In this document: positions 22,825-34,510 of the stretch, piece after piece
Layout of the letters: each line of letters opens with the position of its first letter
Numbering within the stretch: the stretch's first letter is position 1
Source: Perca fluviatilis
Lineage: Eukaryota; Chordata; Actinopteri; Perciformes; Percidae
Direction of reading: 5' to 3'
Length of the DNA: 64,000 nt
Assembly (NCBI RefSeq): GCF_010015445.1
Contig: NC_053112.1
Span: 37,488,665 to 37,552,664 of the forward strand
Program-made: the position numbers and the translations under genes
Notes under the pieces: model-generated
What the model was told of the DNA's origin: nothing
Database searches by the model: none
What the model saw: only the letters and a program-made list of their open reading frames with translations

Positions 22825-23384
22825 CGCTCCCTGCTGCCTCTCACGACGCCTGAGGCTTTCAGATAAGCACGTAATCTACATACTCAGCTCTACGACTACG
22901 CACGCCAATTAGCATGATCAGTCCACGCACAGTGAAGGCAATGAGTCTGTAACCTTATTTGAAATCTAGGCATTTACCTGTGATTTCTGACAATTTCATA
23001 AACATAAATTTATATTATACTTGAGTAAATTAAACCCCAATTAACAAAACTGGTTAAAAAAAAGAATATTAATATTCAAATAAATCACCGGGAGTCAGGT
23101 ACAGACCAGAGATAAAACTGAGATTAGCTCTCATATTCAAGTTTATGTTCTGCTTGTTCAACATTTGTTTGGTAAATTGCCCTTAAACACATTCAGAGAC
23201 TGAATTACTATTTTCATTCTCAATTATTTTTATTTTGGTGCTGGTGAAATTCCTTTGGGGCTGGCTAAAACCTGCATTCAATTTTGGAGCGTACCTGAAT
23301 CATGGGGCACATACACAAAATATTTTTCATTTTCGTCAAATGTGGCAAAGGACACATTCCTGTACACACTGTTAAAAGAACGTG

Positions 23385-25974
23385 GTCATCATATGTCATA
23401 CTGTAGCCAGGCTGACCGGTAGTCACAGCTCTACTGAGCCATCAATTCCTATAGCTTTGAGTAGTGATGACTTCACGAGCTTCTTTAATGATAAAAGTAT
23501 AACAATTAGAGATAAAATTCATCACCTTTTGCCCACAACTTCTAATGGTTCACCTTTAAAAGTAAGAACGGCAAAACCTGACATATACTTAGACTGCTTT
23601 TACCCTATAAACCTTCAACAACTACTGTTAAAGTTGTCTTCAGCTAAGCCTTTTAGCTAAGGGTCTTTTAGACCCCATCCCAACGAGGCTACTTAAAGAA
23701 GCGCTACCCATAGTTAACACTTCATTACTAGATATGATCAATATGTCTTTATTAACAGGTTATGTACTGCAGTCATTTAATGTAGCTGTGATAAAAACTC
23801 TTCTGAAAAAACCCACCCTCGATCCTGAGGTCTTAGCCAACTATAGACCTATATCTAATCTCCCCTTCCTCTCCAAAATCCTTGAGAAGGTAGTTGCCAG
23901 TTAGTTATGTGATTTTCTACATAGCAATAGTCTATTTGAGGACTTTTAGTCAGGATTTAGAATGCATCATAGCACAGAGACGGCACTGGTGAAAATTACT
24001 AACAACCTTCTAACTGCTTCAGACAAAGGACTTGTCTCCATACTTGTCTTAGGTGGTTTAAGTCCTATTTATCTGATCGATATCAATTTGTTAATTTTAA
24101 GGATAAATCCTCCAGGTACGCTAAAGGCATGGCGCCATGCCGTTCCACAAGGCTCAGTGCTTGGACCAATTCTATTCAACTTGTATATGCTTCCCCTTGG
24201 CAATATTATTAGGAAACATTCAATTAACTTTCATTGTTATGCAGATGACACCCAATTATACCTATCAATTAAGCCAGACGAAACCAGTCAGCTAGCTAAA
24301 CTTCAAGCATGCATCAAAGATATAAAAGCATGGATGACCTACAATTTTCTGATGTTAAACTCATACAAAACTGAAGTGATTGTGCTGGGCCCTAAACACT
24401 TCCGAAACTCATTATCCAAAGATATAGTTACTCTGGATGGTATTCAGGGCTCCAGACTGCGCAAATGGTCGCATTTTGCGACCAAAATTTGAGAGTGTGC
24501 GACTGAATTTTCACATCCAGTCGCACATGTGCGACCAGTAAATTTGCCCCCTTTTTTTACACGTTAAACGTTGAAATTTCGGTACCTGAGAGCGCATAAG
24601 CGCAAGCTTATCTGTCCTCTCTGAAAATTGACAGAGAGCAGAGCTCTGACACAAACACACACACTCGCACACACGCAGAGCTGCAGACAGTGCAAACTAC
24701 GTCGGCTCTGCAGTTTTGTTGAAGTCAGAGAGTCACGGCAATGCAGATAAAGCGGTTTCAAGTGTGGTTACAGTTTTTCATAACTTCACGCAGACAGCGT
24801 TTGCTGCGATATGATATTAATGGCGAGCCGAAAGCAGTCACGGTGCTGTTGACGTTACACTTCCACAAACAGGCACAACAGTGGTTTCTGTGCCCTGGTG
24901 ACTGACTGACAGGCTGAGGTTGTAAGGCAAGGCAACTTTATTTCTACAGCACCTTTCAGCAACAAGGCAATTCCAAGTGCTTTACATGAAACACTAAACG
25001 GCAATTAAAAACGGTCATGATGAAAATAAAATATACAAATACAATGATAAAAAAATTATATATATTTTTTTACTGACATGACAGCGATGGGGCTGTCCGT
25101 TTACCTTCTATTTTGCATCTTCAAAAGTGACACTGAATTTGAAACAGCACATTGTAATTTCTACATCTTTTATCAAAGTATTTATTAGTAATACAGTGGA
25201 AATTAGTAGAAATGTGATTATTTGGTTAGCATGTTAATTTACGGTGTGTGCCCAAAAATTTTCAGGTTGTGCCCCTAAAATCTTCAGTTGGGGGCCACTG
25301 TGCTCCTAGTGAAAAAAGTTAGTCTGGAGCCCTGGTATTGCCCTGACCTCCAGCACTACTGTCAGAAATCTAGGAGTTATTTTTGATCAGGAAATATCCT
25401 TTAATGCCCACTTAAAACAAACCTCAAGAACAGCCTTTTTTCATCTTCGTAACATTGCCAAAATTAGGAACATCCTGTCTCAAAACGATGCTAAAAAACT
25501 AGGCCATACATTTATTACTTCCAGGCTGGACTATTGTAATCCCTTACTATCAGGATGCTCAAATAAAACCCTTAAGACTCTCCAGCTGATCCAGAATGCT
25601 GCAGCGCGTGTTCTGACAAGAACTAAGAAGAGAGATCATATTTCTCCTGTATTAGCTTCTCTGCATTGGCTTACTGTAAAATCCAGGATTGATTTAAAAA
25701 TCCTTCTCCTGACCTACAAAGCTCTAAATGGTCAACACCATCATATCTAGAAGAGCTCTTAGTACCTTATTGCCCCACTAGAGCACTGCGCTCCCAGAAT
25801 GCAGAGTTACTTGTGGTTCCTAGAGTCTCTAAAAGTAGAATGGGAGCCAGAGCCATCGGCTACCAGGCTCCTCTGCTGTGGAACCAGCTCCCAATCTGGG
25901 TCCGGGGGGCAGACACCGTCACCACATTTAAGAGTAAACTTAAAACTCTCCTCTTCGATAAAGCTTATAGTTAG
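23385..25974 (+). pseudogene. L2-type (Maui-like) LINE reverse transcriptase, decayed and interrupted
   Basis: On the plus strand, several frames together give the reverse transcriptase of a fish L2 LINE. Readable blocks are TLDPEVLANYRPISNLPFLS near 23816, [15 protein letters not shown] near 23951, [11 protein letters not shown], and the catalytic [10 protein letters not shown] (YADD at 24238-24249). After the inserted MITE (24447-25335) come SRLDYCN, LIQNAAARVLTRTKKR and SPVLASLHWL, ending at LFDKAYS and a stop at 25974. RT motif A (the LSAAFDTIDH segment of the family) is missing: SILVL at about 24045 is followed at once by [12 protein letters not shown] in another frame. The 5' part with the endonuclease is absent. 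Stops and frameshifts show it is dead. It is antisense to rptor. Confidence 0.9.
24447..25335. mobile_element. hAT-like MITE inserted in the L2 LINE
   Basis: The termini CAGGGCTCCAGACTGCG and TTAGTCTGGAGCCCTG are inverted repeats. The host codons GGT ATT GCC CTG (family GIALTSS region) are split, with a 5-6 bp GGTATT-like duplication at the junctions. The interior includes an AAGGCAACTTTATTTCTACA segment (about 24935-25010) that looks like another common fish repeat. No ORF is credible. Confidence 0.85.
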
Positions 25975-26054
25975 GGAGTGAGAAGGTGCAGCGTTTGCCT
26001 AGCCCGGCGGGGGAAGGTGTATAGCTCCAGAATTGAATTGAATGTGGCCCAGAC

Positions 26055-26641
26055 CTAGCCTGGATGCCAGCCGAACTCAGCCCCGCCCACAACATTTGAG
26101 GTCGGGAAGTTCGGTCTGGACTTGATCTGTTATGGAGCAACTATGCTCGAACCAGAGCTGTTTGGTCCAATCAAATTGTCACGGCGGGCTTTATGTGATG
26201 ATGGACAGATGATCAACAGTAACGTAATCAACCACGTCACCAAAGAGCGCTTGGGTTGAATTCATTTACAACAAAGATGGCTGCCGCTGGAGAATTGAGA
26301 TGTGTAGAGTCCTCCATCGTGTCTGTTATAGAAGTTATCGACAGCGCATTCATTTTAAAAGAGGAACAGAGAACCGCGATCACGTATGTATACACATTGC
26401 CACACCTGTCCACACCATACGGAAACTGCCGCCTCTGCCTTTGCTCTGTGGAAGCCTGCCTTTGACTCGCAGCTTCTGTGACGTCTGTCTCCATTGCTCT
26501 GATTGGTTGGAGGTCTATCCAATTGAGTGCAGAGGCATTTTCTTTCCTGGTTCGGTTGAAACACACCCCATAATCACAGTCCAATGGAGCAGTATCAGAT
26601 TAATATTCTGACTAGAATCTGAGTATGACGACGTCAGGCTA
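26055..26641. mobile_element. hAT-like MITE copy 1, 8-bp TSD GCCCAGAC
   Basis: The element begins CTAGCCTGGATGCCAGCCGA and ends GACGACGTCAGGCTA. The 8-bp GCCCAGAC flanks it at 26047-26054 and 26642-26649. It is homologous to 56792-57294 and contains an extra ~85 bp block (about 26300-26390) that copy 2 lacks. Both strands show open frames of 100 residues or so that are shared between copies only because the DNA is repeated. Confidence 0.88.
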
Positions 26642-26954
26642 GCCCAGACCACCTTTCGAATGTGGTCTGAGTGATGGGATCTCAATGCATCCTAGGTGCA
26701 TTAACACCTGTACTACAGCTGTCCACTTAGGACGGATGAAATGGGGTCAATGATAGACGGTACAGATAAATAGATAAATCTACTGCTGTTAGGTAATACA
26801 TGTTCACTTTTTTTTTTACACAGTAGACACAGAGCTAGCTTTTGTCCAAGTCTTCTTCCTGTTCATCAAATGGTACGTCCAATGTTCAACTTTGTCAGAC
26901 ATTTAGTTTTGGGTTGATCAGAGTTTGCCTGCTGCTTGTGGAAACAAGGTAAAT

Positions 26955-29318
26955 TAAAGCTGCAAGCAGCGATGACGGGCCCTCGCTTCTTGCCCCGGGG
27001 GGGGGGTACTGGCAAATGCAACATCACATGTAGACCACACTCTAAGTTTCATGTAAATCGGAATAACTTTTGCCAAGATAGAACCGTTCATGTTTCGACA
27101 CCCACCTACAGGAAGTTGTTCCTCCATAACTTGCGCTATCAAAATTCTTTTGATAACTTTTAGTCACGAGGGTCCACCGTATCTATGTCCAAGTTTTCGT
27201 GCACATTGGACTCACGGCCCAGGAGGAGTTAGACAAAGTATGTTTCCCATATTTCGCAATGTGAAAAATTAATTAAAAAATTCTAACAGCACCATCTAAT
27301 GGCCAATTCATTCTAAATTTGGCATGGATGCTCAAGCCCCTATGCGGAACAACTGTGTCATGTTGGGTGGCAATCTGAATAAGACTTGGTAAGATACGCA
27401 ACTGCCTGTTTCGACAGCCCCTTCAGGAAGTTGGTCCTCTGTAACTTGCGCATTGTGTCAGCTATCAAAATTCTTTTGATAACTTTTTGTCAGGAAGGGT
27501 CCACAGAGTCTCGTGTAAATATTTGTGCAGATGGTACTCACGGTCTACGAGGAGTTAAAAAAAAGGAGGTTTCGCATAAAGCGAATTTGTTAATTAATTA
27601 ACAAAATGAAAACAGCGCCATCTAAAGGCCGATTGACACCATATTTGGCACACAGCCTCATTGGCATATGAGGAACAACTGTCTTAAGTTTTGTGTCTAT
27701 CGGAACAGCCGTGTGCAAGAAACAACCGTTCCTGTTTCGACACCCACCTACAGGAAGTTGGTCCTCTGTAACTTGCGCATTGTGTTAGCTATCAATATTC
27801 TTTTGATAAATTTTTGTCACGAGGGTCCTCCAAGTCTATCTGCAAGTTTTCGTGCCGATCGGACTCACGTCCCAGGAGTAGTTAGACAAAGTAGGCTTCC
27901 CATATATCAATATTTTGCTGATTAATAAAAACAAAATATTAAAACCGCACCATCTAATGGCCGATTGCCGCCAATTTTGGCACAGATTCTAAACCGGCAA
28001 TGAGGAACAACCTTGTCAAGTTTCGGGGCAATGCGAATAATTGTTATTGCAACTTCCTGTTTAGACAGGAAGTTCCTATAACTTGTGCATTTTTTCATCT
28101 ATCAAAATTCTCTGGATAACTTTTCGTCATGAGGGTCAACAGATACTACCTGCAAAGATTCGAGAAGATTGAAATCACGGCCTAGGACGAGTTTGAAAGA
28201 ATGTAAAACACCTGAAAAATGCATAATTAAAAATGGCCGCCTTCCGGTTGGGCGGAGCTAATGAAGGTAAATGGGAAATATGTCCGCAATGATTAGAGCA
28301 ATATGTGTATTAAATCTGGTGATGATCGGAGCAACTATGTCCATGTTAAGGCCTTCCACACCTTAGGGGGCACTATGGAGCCCGCTTAGAGGTATGGCCC
28401 AAATCACTGTACAGTCTCACAAAGCTCCCAGGTGTTTATGTGTGCGCCAATTTTTGTGAGTTTTCGTGTATATTGAGGCCATCAAAAATGTGCCCAAGGG
28501 CTAAAACCAATTAGGGTCACGTAGGCCACTTGCCCACGGTCCGTACCTTACTATAGGGGTGGCCTCATGAGTGGCCCTAGATGGTACCCATCAAATTTTG
28601 TAAAAATCGGATGAGGAGTTCATGAGGTATAAACTTTATGTACTTGTAGTGCCCCCTAGTGGCCAATGTTCGTAAAATGTGTGGGGCACCTCCAGAGAGG
28701 TCATGGCAAACAAGAATCTTAAGTTTTGCGTTAATAGCAATTATTTTGGTTGAGATATGGCAAAGTTGGTGTTTTCATACTTAGCTACACACATTTGTTT
28801 TATGCGTAATATGTGCAATTTTTATCCTATAAAAATTCTTTGGATAACTTTTGTCAGGTCCGTCTAGAGATGCTACCTGCCAAGTTTCATGCACATCGGT
28901 CGCCACGGTCTAGGAGGAGTTCGGCAAAGTAGGTTTTCAATAAATTCGCCATTTTTCACGCAAAAAGTCTAGGGCGGAAATGGGTGTGGCCTATATCAGG
29001 AGATTCAGCTGGATCCAGGGAATGCAAAGATATATGGTTTTTGAATGTGCGTGTATACGGCTTGGGAGTTATAGGGCCAAACGCGGGGTTTTCTGCAATA
29101 GCGCCACCTAGTGGTGCATATGAGTAATTATTTTGAATCTTTGCAATTTTCACCAGTTGTGACATGTTTGCAAATTGTTGTGAGTTTTCGTGCATGCTAA
29201 CCCCCTGAAAAATGCGACGATGGACTCGGAAAAATAATCTGACGAAAAACAATAGGTTCCTTCGCACTTTCAGTGCAAGGCACCGTTGGGGCCTTGCACT
29301 TTCTTGCTCGGGCCCTAA
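26955..29318. mobile_element. Unclassified repeat with diverged ~320-bp tandem units; Helitron-like 3' end
   Basis: It starts AAAGCTGCAAGCAGCGATGA and ends GCTCGGGCCCTAA. Motifs such as GTTTCGACACCCACCTACAG, GGAAGTTGGTCCTCTGTAAC, AAAATTCTTTTGATAACTTT and CTCACGGCCCAGGAGGAGTT recur with spacings of about 314, 327 and 327 bp (27089, 27403, 27730, 28057). A weaker unit lies near 28800. The 3' end has a perfect 10-bp stem (29272-29281 with 29291-29300, loop of 9) lying 14 nt before CTAA. That arrangement fits the 3' terminus of Helitrons, though no 5' TC end or Rep/helicase ORF was found. Confidence 0.65.
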
Positions 29319-30838
29319 TGAGAGTGGTGTTTGTATGAGCTAAAAGAGACTTAGGCCTAAATGCTACATTGAGCTAACTGGAACTGCAGCGTTGGGTTCT
29401 TACTTTTTTGTGTTGTCTTTTAATTGATTGCTGTTGTAAGAAGTATTGTTTAATGCAGCTTTAATACCATCAGAATGTAATCATAATAATCCCTGCTGAA
29501 ACTGCTATCTTGGCGATATTTCATGTTTTGATGACACGTCCCTTGAAAACTGTTTGACTTTAGTTAGAATTATGGCCCAGCTTCATAGAGCAGAGAGGTG
29601 AGATGGCAAATGGGTTTGGTTTCATTTTTCTTTTATGAGCTCTGAGACCATCCATTATTTAACTCTGAGGGACATCAGCTGAGTCAACATTTAGCCCTCT
29701 GGACATCATGCAATCAAGCAAAAACCGCAACTGAAGCATCATGGACCCCCCCGCCGATTAAAAACGAAAAAGCCCTTTGCCAGTCATGTTCAGGGCTGCT
29801 GAAACATCAAGGGCCAGGAGTCTCTTACCATTTAATTGGGGCATCTTAGATTTTCTATATCACTATTTTACCACATATTTTGGACATTTCTAATATTGCG
29901 TATTCTTTTCTTATATGAAATCCCACCTTTCATATTCACAATGCTTGTACTTCAACGCAAGGTCATCAGTCTCGTGAATTTGACATTTTATTACTTTTTC
30001 AATATTGTTTGGAATCGACAACACCTTAAATCCAATTTCAATGAAGCATACAGACTAATACAGAACAGGTCAGCACTTTTCTGCTGCAGAGTGCTTTCTC
30101 TTAACCTTACTGGCTTTGTATTAGTATCTGACCCTGCTGTGTGTACGTCTGAAGCAGACAGCTAACACGGAGAGCACAGCCCAGGATCTTATAAAACACA
30201 GCATGGTCATGGCCGCACATACTGAAAGGCCATTACAGGAATCAAACCTACAATGTAGTGTAATTGCATTGAGTGTTTCTTTAGCGCGCGCGTTGGTTTG
30301 CCTGGCATATGACTTGTTAGTGATTGTAGCTTAGAAATCAGATCACAGTTTGTTTGTCCTTGACAGAAACCATTTTTGAATTTCATTGTGAGGTGGCAGA
30401 CGGACTCCAAAACCCATTGTTATAAACTGTCACGCCTCTGATGTTTCTGTTCAGTGTTAATAATGCCTGCCAGAAGAATGAGAGCAGGTGAGCCCCACCC
30501 CCCACTCCCCCCGATGCTCTCTCTGACGTAAACTAGTGTGACGTTTGTGGCTGCTAAAACTCTCCTTACAGCAAGCGGGTCATAAATTACTCTCCCCCCT
30601 CTCCACAGAAGCTGTGAGTCATGTGATAAAAGATGAAGGAGGAGGACATGAGAAGTTAAGCATGAGCGGAGAGCTTCAATGTTGTCAAACCCACCGACTG
30701 ATGTTGGTGAGGTTGAGAAGGCAGAATGTAGAAACAGAACTGTGAAAGACGAATGGAAAAAAAGGCCTTAATTCTTCAAAGACTGTCGTCATCGCTCTAG
30801 TGGTTTCCTATCTGGCAGTAGCTATATGTGCACTAGGG

Positions 30839-31228
30839 CAGGGGTCTTCAACGTTTTTGAAGCCAAAGACCCCTTAACTGAAAGAGAGACAGAGCAGGGA
30901 CCCCCTACTACGCATATAGTCTAAAATGAAGTAGCATATTAAACTGGGCCTACAATAATGTGTAGGGCGGCCTAAGCCTTTATACATACCTTTTTTTGCA
31001 TAGAATACTAACCTATTACAGTAAAGTAGGATAATTGTTGGCATTATTTTATTAATCATGTTTTAATGTTACACATACATGTGGAACAGTGAATCCTTAG
31101 GATTAACTGTATCTGTGGGTCGATACCTTAGTGACTACCTTACCTATGGGCCAGTAAGCAGTGGAGATTCATATTTGCTAATAATACATTGGATTCATGT
31201 TAAGACTTTTAAATTTTCGAAAAAGGGG
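30839..31228. mobile_element. hAT-like MITE, CAGGGGTCTTCAA type, one end truncated
   Basis: The left end CAGGGGTCTTCAACGTTTTT and the body (CTTAACTGAAAGAGA, TTAATGTTACACATACATGTGGAA) match the more complete copy at 41080-42197. The complementary right end is not seen. Confidence 0.75.
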
Positions 31229-31340
31229 CGCCGACACCGCTGCCTTCTCCAGGAAACAGCAGCGCACAGCTCTGCAGAGAGCCGGGGATGAGAGCGGGCG
31301 GGCGGTGTCAGATCTGTGTAGAGGAGCATCGGAATGTGTG

Positions 31341-31404
31341 TGTGTGTGGAGCGGGTTGCTGATGCCGCTTTTTGTGTGTGGAGCGGGTTGCTGATGCCGC
31401 TTTT
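31341..31404. repeat. Two-copy 32-bp tandem duplication
   Basis: GAGCGGGTTGCTGATGCCGC begins at 31349 and again at 31381, with GTGTGTG between. Confidence 0.95.
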
Positions 31405-32074
31405 AATGGCCAACCTAGTCTGGACCACTGTCCGACCAGAGACCTCCGTCCCCGGGTTGACACGCACCCCGTGGCTTTGTACTAGGGCTGACTGTGATGC
31501 TGTGTGGGTGCCGCCCCGGCTGGGATAGGGTATGTGCCTCTGGTGACCCAAAAAGATAAGGAACCCCGACCCAAGAGCGGTGCGGCAGATGATACGATAC
31601 TAATCCCGTACGAATAGGGCTTTATACTGTATTTATCAAGGTAATGGATTAAAAAAAAGGTGTCGAGTTTGCATCAACCGCAAACCACAAATTCAAATGG
31701 GCAGATACAAAAACAGGCAGGCTTCTTACTAAAATATGATACATAATTCATAAGATACACACATAAAAAAGGGAACATTTGAAATAAAGGGCCGTCCGGT
31801 AATAAAAGCCTGTTTTTAATGGCTGTGCTACAGTAGGCTTTTATTTGAGGATTTACAGCACCAGAGTAGACATATTCTTTCCAAAGTAGAGCACATGAAA
31901 CATAAGTTTGGACAGGAAAGTAAAAGTGCATCATTGTGAGTCCAAAGAACCACACACACAGAAAACAGCTCTTGAGGACGAAAAAGGACAGGGGAGAGCA
32001 GAGAGGCACACGCTGTCTCGACACAAAGCCTAAGCCAAAATCTAATTAAAGTCTAGTGGAAGGTACAGATGTGC

Positions 32075-32076
<2 letters not shown>

Positions 32077-32130
<54 letters not shown>
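32077..32130. repeat. (GT)n microsatellite
   Basis: A pure 54-bp run followed by ATATAG. Confidence 0.98.
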
Positions 32131-32135
<5 letters not shown>

Positions 32136-32863
32136 GATGCACTCACAAACTGTGTCTGGCTGTCTGTGGCAAACTGAAATCACAGTTTGATGATGTGAAG
32201 AGAAACGATTATTCACCTTTCAGCAGACGTCATTAGAAGACTGCTGAGACACTCTTCAAGTTTAGCCCCTCAAGGTGCTTTCCAAAAAGACGGTTTATTT
32301 TTCTGCTGAGATATGACAGTCTGCTATTTAAGTTACTTGCCACTTCTAAAACCTCCTCAACTGACTTATTTTATGGGTGTCATTTTATTCTCCCCCGCAC
32401 GAAAGGGAAGGGAAAAAAGGAAAAGCCACCCCCGATGGTTCTGTGAAACGACTGAAACTTAGGATATGACATCCATATTGAGCGCTAATATCACTCAGGG
32501 TGTGTGCCTAAAAGCGAGAGTTGTTCTGCGCTCAGCCGCGTGGCACCCGGAGGTTTACTGAAGAAATGTGGAGCTTTAAATCTGCCAAATTACTGCCGCA
32601 TTGGCTGTAAGGGGGGCAAACAAAGGCAGAAAAATCATACCTGCAGAATGGAAAACAACAGAGAGAGGGCTGACAATACGGAGGAGAGAGCAAAAAAAAA
32701 AAAAGGACAGACAGGAAGATAGATAGACAGACATGAGGAAAACCGCATAATGATGTCTCTAGATTGCACCCTCCTGAGACACAGAGACAATAAGAGGGAA
32801 AGAGTTGCAACAGAGATTTTTTTTCCTTCCATTTATTTAGGATGGAGGTGGAGTGCCACTTAC

Positions 32864-32923
32864 TTCTCGATGAGGTCTAACGTCACCCCTGGCACCAACT
32901 TGGCACTCTTCTGCATACAAAAC
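32864..32923 (-). CDS. rptor: rptor (Raptor) internal exon, 60 nt
   Basis: This is a small exon encoding FCMQKSAKLVPGVTLDLIE plus split codons at both ends (W before, K after). In human I recall KCVSLVPG at the position read here as KSAKLVPG; the flanking residues are the same. The acceptor is TTTTGCACAG ending at 32924 and the donor is GAGAA|GTAAGTGG at 32863. The exon is isolated between introns of about 19.6 and 17.2 kb. At 60 nt it is a multiple of three, and the flanking exons would splice directly as TG|G ATC (Trp-Ile). Skipping it would therefore keep the reading frame and remove 20 residues. The assignment is secure because both split codons are correct against the neighbouring exons. 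Confidence 0.96.
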
Positions 32924-33426
32924 CTGTGCAAAAAAACAAAGACAAGGCAAAGCTGCTGATAAGAGTTGGAAAGAAAACAAGAGGTGCTCACAGACTAGAC
33001 AAAACAATAAAAATGTTTGGCCTCTACAGTACAGATTTTACGACCTACGAGAGAGACAATCGACGGATAAAACGCTCAAATGAAAAATGAGAGCTTCAGA
33101 AGATTACAACCACTGAGCACTTTGATAAGTGTATTTTGGCTGAGTTACAGTCAAAGGGAGCGGGGTGCATGGAACACAGAGTCATATTTCTGAGACGTCG
33201 GGCATGGGGGGGGTTATTGTTTACTGTTCATGGTTAGCTCTGACAGGTCGGGCCAGCTGGATGTCACAGCAGGTTGCCATTCAGAGCCTCGACAGACGAG
33301 TCACTGTGAGTCGTCACACACCTGGGGGAGAGCGTTTTTATATATATATATATATAAACTGACTTTGACGCAATTTAATAAAAAGTATAAAGTCTGGGCA
33401 GCACAGAAGATCTATACAATCCCCAC

Positions 33427-33653
33427 AGTTGATACTTGAAGGTATCTACATAAGGGTGACATGACACTGTCATGAACGTGTCATAAACATTATAAACAAG
33501 TCAAAACGTTTATGACATAACGCTTCTTTTAGTAAGTCTCATTCGGTTTTTGTCATGGCAAGTTATGGTTAGGGTTCATGTGTCATGACAGTGTCATGTG
33601 TTCATGACACTGTCATGGCACTCTTATGTAGATACCTTCAAGTAAAGTGTTAC
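33427..33653. mobile_element. Palindromic MITE copy 1 (TTACTTGAAGGTATCTA family)
   Basis: The arms are (A)CTTGAAGGTATCTACATAAG and its complement CTTATGTAGATACCTTCAAG, with ATGACACTGTCATGA-rich subterminal sequence. About 225 bp. Two sister copies are at 33926 and 38234. Confidence 0.85.
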
Positions 33654-34510
33654 TGATTAGTGTTACCAACTCAGGTTCTGACCAAATGTCTCCTCTTCGG
33701 TTCCTGAGTTATGGTGTTTATTAAGAAAAGTGTTTCTGCAAAGCACTATGATGGCACACTGAAGTTGACCTTTGGCCTTTTGGATATAAAATGCCATCAC
33801 TTCCTTGTTTTATCCTATTAGACATTTGAGTGAAATTCTGTTGTAATTTGCGTAGAAATTCTTGAGTTATGGCTAAAACAATGGCCGTTTTGTGAAGTCA
33901 CAGTGAACTTTCATAACCAAAATCAGTTACACTTTACTTGAAGGTATCTACATAAGAGTGACATGACACGGTCATGAACGTGTCATAAATATTATAAACA
34001 AGTCATAAACGTTCATGACATAACGCTTCTTTTAGTAAGTCCCATTCGGTTTTTGTCATGACAAGTTAGGGTTAGGGTTCATGTGTTCATGACAGTGCCA
34101 TGTCACTCTTATGTAGATACCTTCAAAAAAACTTGAGTCCAAGTGGAGGTGTTGTGCCAAATTTGAAGAAAGTCCCTCAAGGCGTTCCTGAGATATTGCG
34201 TTCACAAGAATGGGATGGACGGACATCCTAAAACCATATTGAACTAGAAGGGCACTCAGAGAGCGAAGACCTCTGCCAAGTCATGCCCCATCTCACAATG
34301 TCATAGCAGTGTGAATTTTCCCATTCAGGAACTTTTCCAATTATTACAACACCACATGGACCAAAGTGAAGAGTAATGTGTCTATCAACCCCGTGATTCG
34401 GATCCGCTCCAACATGTAATGGGTTCAGTAGTTTTTCTGTAATCTAGCCGACAGACAAACAAACCAACAAGTGGATAAACAAACTTAAAACCTCCTTGGC
34501 AGAGGTAATA
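33654..34510. repeat. Interspersed repeat carrying palindromic MITE copy 2
   Basis: 33654-33925 and 34127-34510 read as one common fish repeat: TTGACCTTTGGCCTTTTGGA, GGCGTTCCTGAGATATTGCG, AAGGGCACTCAGAGAG and CCCCATCTCACAATGT. It is split by the MITE at 33926. A short piece of the same family is at about 19665-19725. Confidence 0.65.
33926..34126. mobile_element. Palindromic MITE copy 2, right arm clipped
   Basis: It begins GTTACACTTTACTTGAAGGT and ends GTAGATACCTTCAA; the last ~10 bases of the inverted repeat are missing. It is nested in the repeat at 33654-34510. Confidence 0.85.

Larger units (their letters stand above)
15663..32863 (-). other. rptor: rptor intron, 17.2 kb
   Basis: The intron lies between the 60-nt exon and the IPGRLND exon. 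Annotated repeats include SINE 16262-16423, a THAP MITE to 17753, MITE pieces 18587-18690 and 20268-20372, MITE 21736-22262, L2 23385-25974, MITE 26055-26641, the tandem-repeat element 26955-29318 and MITE 30839-31228. I see nothing assignable in 18691-20017, 20373-21735, 22824-23384, 29319-30838 or 31405-32076 apart from short simple repeats. Confidence 0.9.

Noticed and set aside
30545..30745. 66-residue plus-strand frame
   Set aside because: Length is within chance expectation and the sequence is unlike any known family.
33550..34085. TTAGGGTTAGGG telomere-like motif
   Set aside because: Two units at most, and they are a fixed internal part of the palindromic MITE family.
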